Translations under genes and position numbers: made by a program | In this document: in pieces, positions 7,350-11,087 of the stretch | How the letters are laid out: the number at the start of each line of letters is the position of its first letter | Numbering within the stretch: position 1 is the stretch's first letter | DNA from: Pseudomonadota bacterium | GTDB lineage: Bacteria > Pseudomonadota > Gammaproteobacteria > Xanthomonadales > Xanthomonadaceae | Direction of reading: 5' to 3' | Assembly: GCA_023461075.1 (NCBI GenBank) | Contig: JAEWNY010000050.1 | Span: 1-11,087 of the forward strand | Length of the DNA stretch: 11,087 nucleotides | Notes under the pieces: generated by a model | Told to the model about the DNA's origin: nothing | Databases searched by the model: none | What the model saw: only the letters and a program-made list of their open reading frames with translations

Positions 7350-8273
7350 TCAGTAACGCGGCACCGAAGGATCGATATCCGCCCACGCCTCGATGCCGCC
7401 GATGACGTTGTGGATGTCGCGGAAGCCCAGCTGACGGAAATGCTCGGCGGCCTGGGCGCTGCGCCCACCGCGATGGCAGAGGAAGGCGATCGGCGTGTCC
7501 TTGGGCATCGCCTCGATGCTGGCGGCGCCGTCGTCCAGATGCAGGTAGACCACCGGGGCTTCGGCCAGTGCGCGTTCTGCGCGCGGGCGCACGTCCACGA
7601 GGGTAAGCGTGCCGGCGCGCACGCGTTCGGCGGCCTCAGCGGGGCTGATGTCGCGGACCGGCTTCGGTGCGTTGGGGTTGTCGATGACCAGGCCCTTGCC
7701 GCGCGCGTCGTCGGCGAAGTCGAGCGTCAGGCCATCGGCGCGGCGCAGGTCGCTGACCGGGAACTGCAGTGGCACGCCATCGACATCCACTTGCACCGCA
7801 TGATCATCGGGCTGCACCAGGTGCAGACGCGTGCGAAACCGCGGATCGACGGCGATCTCCACCACCATCTCGCCGCCGGCATCGGCGATGGCGCGCTTCA
7901 ACATCGCGTGCGCGGCTGGCGTCACCGTCACCGACGGCGGCGTTCGATCCGGCGGCGGCATGCCCAGCGCCTGGTGCAACTCCCCGCTTGCCGCCATCTG
8001 GGTGATGATGTCGCTGCCGCCGATCAGTTCTCCGTCGATGTAAAGCTGCGGGATCGTCGGCCATTCGCTGTAGCGTTTGATGCCGTCGCGGATATCCGGG
8101 TCCTGCAACACATCGACATGCGCGAAGCGCGCGCCGAGGTCGCGCAGCGTACCCGCGGCCTGCGCGGAGAAGCCGCATTGCGGTGCGTCCGGATCGCCCT
8201 TCATGAACAGCACGATACGTTCGGACGACAGTAATTGTTCGATGCGTTGGCGCAGGGCGGGATCGAGTGACAT
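7350..8273 (-). CDS. Three-domain fusion: CGFS monothiol glutaredoxin, IscA-like domain, rhodanese
   Basis: A 307-residue cytosolic protein. Residues 1-105 are a Grx4-type monothiol glutaredoxin: Lys25, active site CGFS (33-36), WPTIPQLY (71-78) and GGSDI (85-89), the residues that bind glutathione and a shared [2Fe-2S] cluster. Residues about 114-202 read like a HesB/IscA/ErpA domain (VTVTPAAHAMLKRAI at the start; VDVDGVPLQFPVSDL; GLTLDFADD; KGLVIDNPNAP at the end) but contain no cysteine at all. Residues about 206-307 are a rhodanese domain with LVDVRP and active-site loop CHRGGRS (Cys266). Cys33 and Cys266 are the only cysteines. A role in Fe-S or persulfide trafficking is inferred from the domains. 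The start at 8273 has GGAG eight bases upstream. It is followed after 26 bases by a lipoprotein gene. Confidence 0.92.
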   Translation of the reverse strand: MSLDPALRQRIEQLLSSERIVLFMKGDPDAPQCGFSAQAAGTLRDLGARFAHVDVLQDPDIRDGIKRYSEWPTIPQLYIDGELIGGSDIITQMAASGELHQALGMPPPDRTPPSVTVTPAAHAMLKRAIADAGGEMVVEIAVDPRFRTRLHLVQPDDHAVQVDVDGVPLQFPVSDLRRADGLTLDFADDARGKGLVIDNPNAPKPVRDISPAEAAERVRAGTLTLVDVRPRAERALAEAPVVYLHLDDGAASIEAMPKDTPIAFLCHRGGRSAQAAEHFRQLGFRDIHNVIGGIEAWADIDPSVPRY

Positions 8274-8306
8274 GGCGCGGCTCCGGGGGTTCGCTGCGAG
8301 ACACGG

Positions 8307-8312
8307 ATTCTA
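8307..8312 (-). promoter_or_regulatory. Candidate -10 element for the glutaredoxin-rhodanese gene
   Basis: TAGAAT on the minus strand, 5 of 6 to TATAAT, in the 75-base divergent gap, 33 bases before the ATG. No good -35 lies 16-18 bases upstream, so an activator or extended contacts would be needed. A weak call. Confidence 0.25.
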
Positions 8313-8348
8313 CGCCGCCGTCCTGCAAGGCCGTGGCATGATGCGGCG

Positions 8349-9122
8349 ATGCAAGCCGCGACGCTCCATCGCCCGCCGACGCATCCGCATCGCTGGTGGG
8401 GATGGCTGCTGGCGAGCCAGTTGCTGGTCGCGCTGCTGTGGTGGCGATGGGGATGGCACATCGGCCTGCCGCTGCTGCTGACCAGCCATGCGCTGGTGAT
8501 GTGGGGCGTGCTGTGGCCGCGCTCGGCCCTCTACGGCCCCGTGCTCTCGCGCCTGCCCGGCGATGCGCCGCGAGTCTGGCTGACCATCGACGATGGCCCG
8601 TCCGACGACACGCTGGTGCTGCTCGACCTGCTTGATGCGCATGATGCGAAGGCGACTTTCTTCCTGGTCGCACGCAGGGCAGCGCAAAAGCCCGAGCTGG
8701 TGCGCGAGATCATTCGTCGCGGCCACGGCATCGGCAATCACAGCGACAGCCACCCGCAGGCCTGGTTCTGGGCCTTGGGGCCACGGCAGATGCGTCGCGA
8801 GATCAGCGAAGCGCAACGCACGCTCACCGAACTTTCCGGCATCGCACCGCGCTGGTTCCGGGCGGTGGTCGGCATGAGCAACCCCTTCGTGCAGGCGCCC
8901 TTGCGCGACCTCGGCCTGACCCGCGTGGCCTGGAGTGCGCGCGGCTTCGACGGCGTGGGTTTCGATGCCGATGCGGTACTGGCGCGGATCGGGAAAGACC
9001 TCGTCCCCGGCGCGATCGTGCTGCTGCACGAAGGCGGTGCGCAAGGCCGCAACATCGAAGTGATGAGGCGCCTGCTGCCGATGTTGCGCGAGCGCGGGCT
9101 GCAGGCCGTGTTGCCCGATTAG
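8349..9122 (+). CDS. Polysaccharide deacetylase (NodB homology) family membrane protein
   Basis: A 257-residue protein with two hydrophobic N-terminal segments (about 16-33 and 37-56) and a NodB/CE4 domain from about 74 to the end. Motif 1 is TIDDGP (79-84; Asp81 catalytic base, Asp82 metal), motif 2 is HSDSH (131-135; His131 and His135 metal), and the last motif is LLHEGG (His227). Motif 3, usually RPPYG, is FRAVVGM with only Arg171 kept, and the tryptophan motif is WSARGFDG. CE4 enzymes remove acetyl or formyl groups from amino sugars. The membrane anchor and this WSxRGxD type suit a lipid-linked or envelope glycan substrate, which is inference. There is no glycan gene nearby. The start ATG has weak ribosome site support, but the hydrophobic segments need it. 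The stop lies 7 bases from the opposing methyltransferase stop. Confidence 0.88.
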   Translation: MQAATLHRPPTHPHRWWGWLLASQLLVALLWWRWGWHIGLPLLLTSHALVMWGVLWPRSALYGPVLSRLPGDAPRVWLTIDDGPSDDTLVLLDLLDAHDAKATFFLVARRAAQKPELVREIIRRGHGIGNHSDSHPQAWFWALGPRQMRREISEAQRTLTELSGIAPRWFRAVVGMSNPFVQAPLRDLGLTRVAWSARGFDGVGFDADAVLARIGKDLVPGAIVLLHEGGAQGRNIEVMRRLLPMLRERGLQAVLPD

Positions 9123-9129
9123 CTCGCGC

Positions 9130-9813
9130 TCATCGGTCCGCTGCAGGGCGCGTCGCCACCACCAACCAGTTGTTGAAGGGCGTATTGCCATGCAGGGGCG
9201 TGAAGTCGGTCTGCATGCCGTGCGCATCGAAGCGCGCGCGCAACTCGTCCAGCCGCGGATAGCGTTGTGGCCGCTGCCGCATCCAGCCCCACAGCGCCGA
9301 CAGGCGATCGACCAGCACGGTGATGCCGGCGCGCGTGCTGCCATCGTCAAGTCCGGTGCGGATAATCAGCTTGCCGCCGGGCGCGACGCGGGCGATCAGC
9401 GCATCCACCAGTTGGCCCTGCGCGGCGGCGTCCGGCAGGAACTGCATGACATCGAGGATGCAGACATCGCCGCTGTGCGCGGGCAGGCCGGCGGCGGCAT
9501 CGCCCACTTCGAAGCGTGCATCGCCCAACGCGTGTCGCTGCTGCGCGCCGCGCGCATGGTGGATCTTGCGGGCATCGTAATCGGTACCGACATACGGTGA
9601 GGCGATGCCGTCCTCGCGCATCCGGTGCAGCAGCAGGCCGATGCCGCAGCCGACATCCAGCACCGGCAGATCGCGGCCTTGCAGCGCGGCGCAAACGCCG
9701 TCATAGAGCGGGTCACTGGCGAGCTTCGACCAGGCGTAGTAGTAGTGGTTGCGATCGAACGGATGCGCCGGGTCAAGGAAGCGTCGGGCGATGTCGCGTG
9801 CGTTCGGCGTCAT
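9130..9813 (-). CDS. Class I SAM-dependent methyltransferase
   Basis: A 227-residue Rossmann-fold methyltransferase. Motif I VLDVGCGIG (51-59) and the acidic end of strand 2 in VGTDYD (75-80) bind S-adenosylmethionine; VCILDVMQFLPD (117-128) is the motif II/III region and VAPGGKLIIRTG (143-154) the post-motif segment. The N-terminal FDRNHYYYAWSKLASDPLYDGV (19-40) is a conserved-looking cap that may define a subfamily; the substrate cannot be named. The ATG at 9813 overlaps the stop of the SGNH hydrolase by four bases (ATGA) and has no good Shine-Dalgarno sequence, so coupling is likely; an in-frame start 16 codons earlier would lie inside the previous gene. No signal peptide. The gene converges on the deacetylase gene. 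Confidence 0.9.
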   Translation of the reverse strand: MTPNARDIARRFLDPAHPFDRNHYYYAWSKLASDPLYDGVCAALQGRDLPVLDVGCGIGLLLHRMREDGIASPYVGTDYDARKIHHARGAQQRHALGDARFEVGDAAAGLPAHSGDVCILDVMQFLPDAAAQGQLVDALIARVAPGGKLIIRTGLDDGSTRAGITVLVDRLSALWGWMRQRPQRYPRLDELRARFDAHGMQTDFTPLHGNTPFNNWLVVATRPAADR

Positions 9814-10430
9814 GCGGTTGCCAGCGATCGACGCGCGGCCGGCAGCGCCAGTCGCGTCCACTCGGCGTACTGGGTGGCGGATGGATGCAGATCGTCATCG
9901 ACCAGCATCCCCGCCTCGGTGCCGGGGCCGCGACTGACAGAGGTGACATCCACGAACGCCGCGCCGTGCGCCTCGCACATCGTGTGGATATGGTTATTGT
10001 AGGCGTCCAGCTCGTGCGCGACCTGCGAGGCTTCGCGGCCTTCTTTCGCGGCGAACGGAGTCACGCCCCAGTCCGGGATCGACAGCACCATGAGCCCGGC
10101 CGCGCCGCGCTTGGACAGCAACTCGGCGCGATGGAACAGGGTGTCGAAGCCGGTCGCGAATTCCGGTAGCGCGCGATGACGGTACTGGTCATTGACGCCG
10201 ATCTGCAGGCTGACCAAATCCTGGCTGCGATCCTCCAGCGCGGCCTCGTCCATCGCATGTGCGAGTTTGTCGGTGGTCCAGCCGGTGGTGGCGATGACGC
10301 GCGGGTCCTGCAGCGGGATGCGCAGCTGGCGCAGCGCATCGGCCAGTTGCATCGGCCAGCCGCCACGGGCATCAACGCCTTCGCCGATGGTGTAGCTGTC
10401 ACCGAGCGCGAGGTAGCTGAGCGTGGTCAT
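9810..10430 (-). CDS. SGNH/GDSL-family hydrolase, cytosolic type
   Basis: A 206-residue SGNH hydrolase. Block I is ALGDSYTIGEG (Ser12 nucleophile), block II Gly is Gly50 in TTGWTT, block III is IGVNDQYR (Gly78, Asn80), and block V is DDLHPS (Asp179 and His182). All catalytic and oxyanion residues are therefore present. There is no signal peptide, so unlike TesA it appears cytosolic; the substrate (an ester of a lipid, sugar or small molecule) is unknown. The ATG at 10430 begins just before the block I strand and has only a weak GGAA upstream. The open frame extends much further upstream, but that part is an out-of-frame shadow of the aminotransferase gene. It sits 47 bases after that gene and overlaps the methyltransferase by four bases. 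Confidence 0.92.
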   Translation of the reverse strand: MTTLSYLALGDSYTIGEGVDARGGWPMQLADALRQLRIPLQDPRVIATTGWTTDKLAHAMDEAALEDRSQDLVSLQIGVNDQYRHRALPEFATGFDTLFHRAELLSKRGAAGLMVLSIPDWGVTPFAAKEGREASQVAHELDAYNNHIHTMCEAHGAAFVDVTSVSRGPGTEAGMLVDDDLHPSATQYAEWTRLALPAARRSLATA

Positions 10431-10477
10431 CGTGGTGGTTCCGCTGGAAATGGCATCAGGTGTAGCACGCGTCGATG

Positions 10478-11087
10478 TCAGGCGCTGACGCGTGAGTCGG
10501 TGGCGGCATCCGCGCGGCGTGACAACACGCGGTCGATGCGCGCGAACACCTCGCGCAACAGATCCGCGTCTGGCAACAAGGTGACGCGGAAATGATCGCG
10601 ATAGGGCACGTTGAAGCTGGAACCGGGCACGATCAGCACGCTCTCGGCTTCCATCAGTTCCAGCGCGAATGCATGGTCGTCGAAGCCATGCGCGGCGGCA
10701 CCGACCACCTGCGGGAATCCGTACAACGCACCTTGCGGCGCCACCAGCGACAGATGCGGGCTGTTGGCGCAACACTCGATCAAGGCGCGGCGCGTCTCGT
10801 ACAGCCGGCCACCGGGCGCAGTCAGCGCGCTCACGGTATCGGCGCCGTGCAGGGCGGCGCGGATCGCGAACTGGCCCGGCACGTTGGCGCACAGGCGCAG
10901 CGCACCGAGCAGGTCAAGCGCGTGGTGGTAGGGGCCGATCACCGTCGGGTCGCCGGACAACATCGCCCAACCCACGCGCCAACCACAGGCACGATGCACC
11001 TTGGACAGCCCGCCGAATGACAGGCAGGGCAGGTCGCCGGCCAGCGGCGCGAGCGGCTGGAATACCGCATCGTCGTACAGGATGTGG
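10478..11087 (-). CDS. alaA: AlaA-like PLP-dependent aminotransferase (C-terminal part, 5' end outside window)
   Basis: The last 202 codons of a fold-type I (class I/II) aminotransferase; the gene begins beyond base 11087. The visible protein starts in HILYDDAVFQPLAPL, followed by SFGGLSKVHRACGWRVGW, where the lysine at 11002-11000 is the expected Schiff-base residue for pyridoxal phosphate. LRLCANVPGQFAIRAAL, TPGGRLYETR, GALYGFPQ and GSSFNVPYRDHFRVTLLP follow the E. coli alanine aminotransferase AlaA closely, including the substrate-carboxylate arginine in the last block. The likely reaction is glutamate plus pyruvate to 2-oxoglutarate plus alanine. The codon before HRACGW is GTG for Val and is internal, not a start. 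A related aminotransferase such as AlaC cannot be fully excluded from a fragment. Confidence 0.88.
   Translation of the reverse strand, partial: HILYDDAVFQPLAPLAGDLPCLSFGGLSKVHRACGWRVGWAMLSGDPTVIGPYHHALDLLGALRLCANVPGQFAIRAALHGADTVSALTAPGGRLYETRRALIECCANSPHLSLVAPQGALYGFPQVVGAAAHGFDDHAFALELMEAESVLIVPGSSFNVPYRDHFRVTLLPDADLLREVFARIDRVLSRRADAATDSRVSA

Noticed and set aside
9115..9136. CCGAT / ATCGG inverted repeat across the deacetylase-methyltransferase junction as a terminator.
   Set aside because: Only five pairs with a 12-base loop and no T-run; as likely by chance.
8310..9350. A 346-codon minus-strand frame opposite the deacetylase gene.
   Set aside because: The plus strand carries the NodB motifs and membrane segments; the opposite reading has no motifs and is compositionally biased.
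10431..10892. Minus-strand extension that would make the SGNH hydrolase 360 residues long.
   Set aside because: It reads the aminotransferase gene out of frame; the SGNH domain starts at the ATG at 10430.

Overview
The window looks like chromosomal DNA of a high-GC gammaproteobacterium, most probably Xanthomonadaceae/Lysobacteraceae (Lysobacter, Luteimonas or Pseudoxanthomonas type). This is inferred from strong G/C third-position bias, dense packing and protein resemblance; no rRNA or marker gene is present to confirm it. I see no tRNA, rRNA, CRISPR array, insertion sequence, phage gene or attachment site. Gene density and base use are even, so nothing points to recent transfer.

Layout. (1) Positions 1-1207, plus strand: the end of frmA (class III alcohol dehydrogenase, S-(hydroxymethyl)glutathione dehydrogenase) overlapping by one base with fghA (S-formylglutathione hydrolase), the two-step glutathione-dependent formaldehyde detoxification unit. 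(2) Positions 1223-6227, minus strand: a long co-directional run. In transcription order it holds a lipoprotein amidohydrolase, a second exported amidohydrolase-like protein (4-base overlap), a DegV-family protein, a 110-residue acidic protein of unknown function, a DUF71/COG2102 PP-loop ATPase that starts on the base after the previous stop, and possibly a 49-codon small ORF. (3) Positions 6340-6882, plus: a DUF924 protein. (4) Positions 6886-8273, minus: a three-domain CGFS glutaredoxin / A-type-carrier-like / rhodanese fusion followed by a small lipoprotein of unknown function. (5) Positions 8349-9122, plus: a membrane-anchored polysaccharide deacetylase-family protein. (6) Positions 9130-11087, minus: the C-terminal part of an AlaA-like aminotransferase, then a cytosolic-looking SGNH hydrolase, then a SAM-dependent methyltransferase overlapping it by 4 bases.

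Most of this is ordinary housekeeping or accessory metabolism. The two points most worth a second look are: the amidohydrolase pair, in which the first protein keeps the expected metal ligands while the second has lost nearly all of them, suggesting an enzyme plus pseudoenzyme partner in the cell envelope; and the glutaredoxin-rhodanese fusion, whose middle domain resembles IscA/ErpA but contains no cysteine, so it could not hold an Fe-S cluster in the usual way. I did not find a convincing new defence system, mobile element or RNA element.
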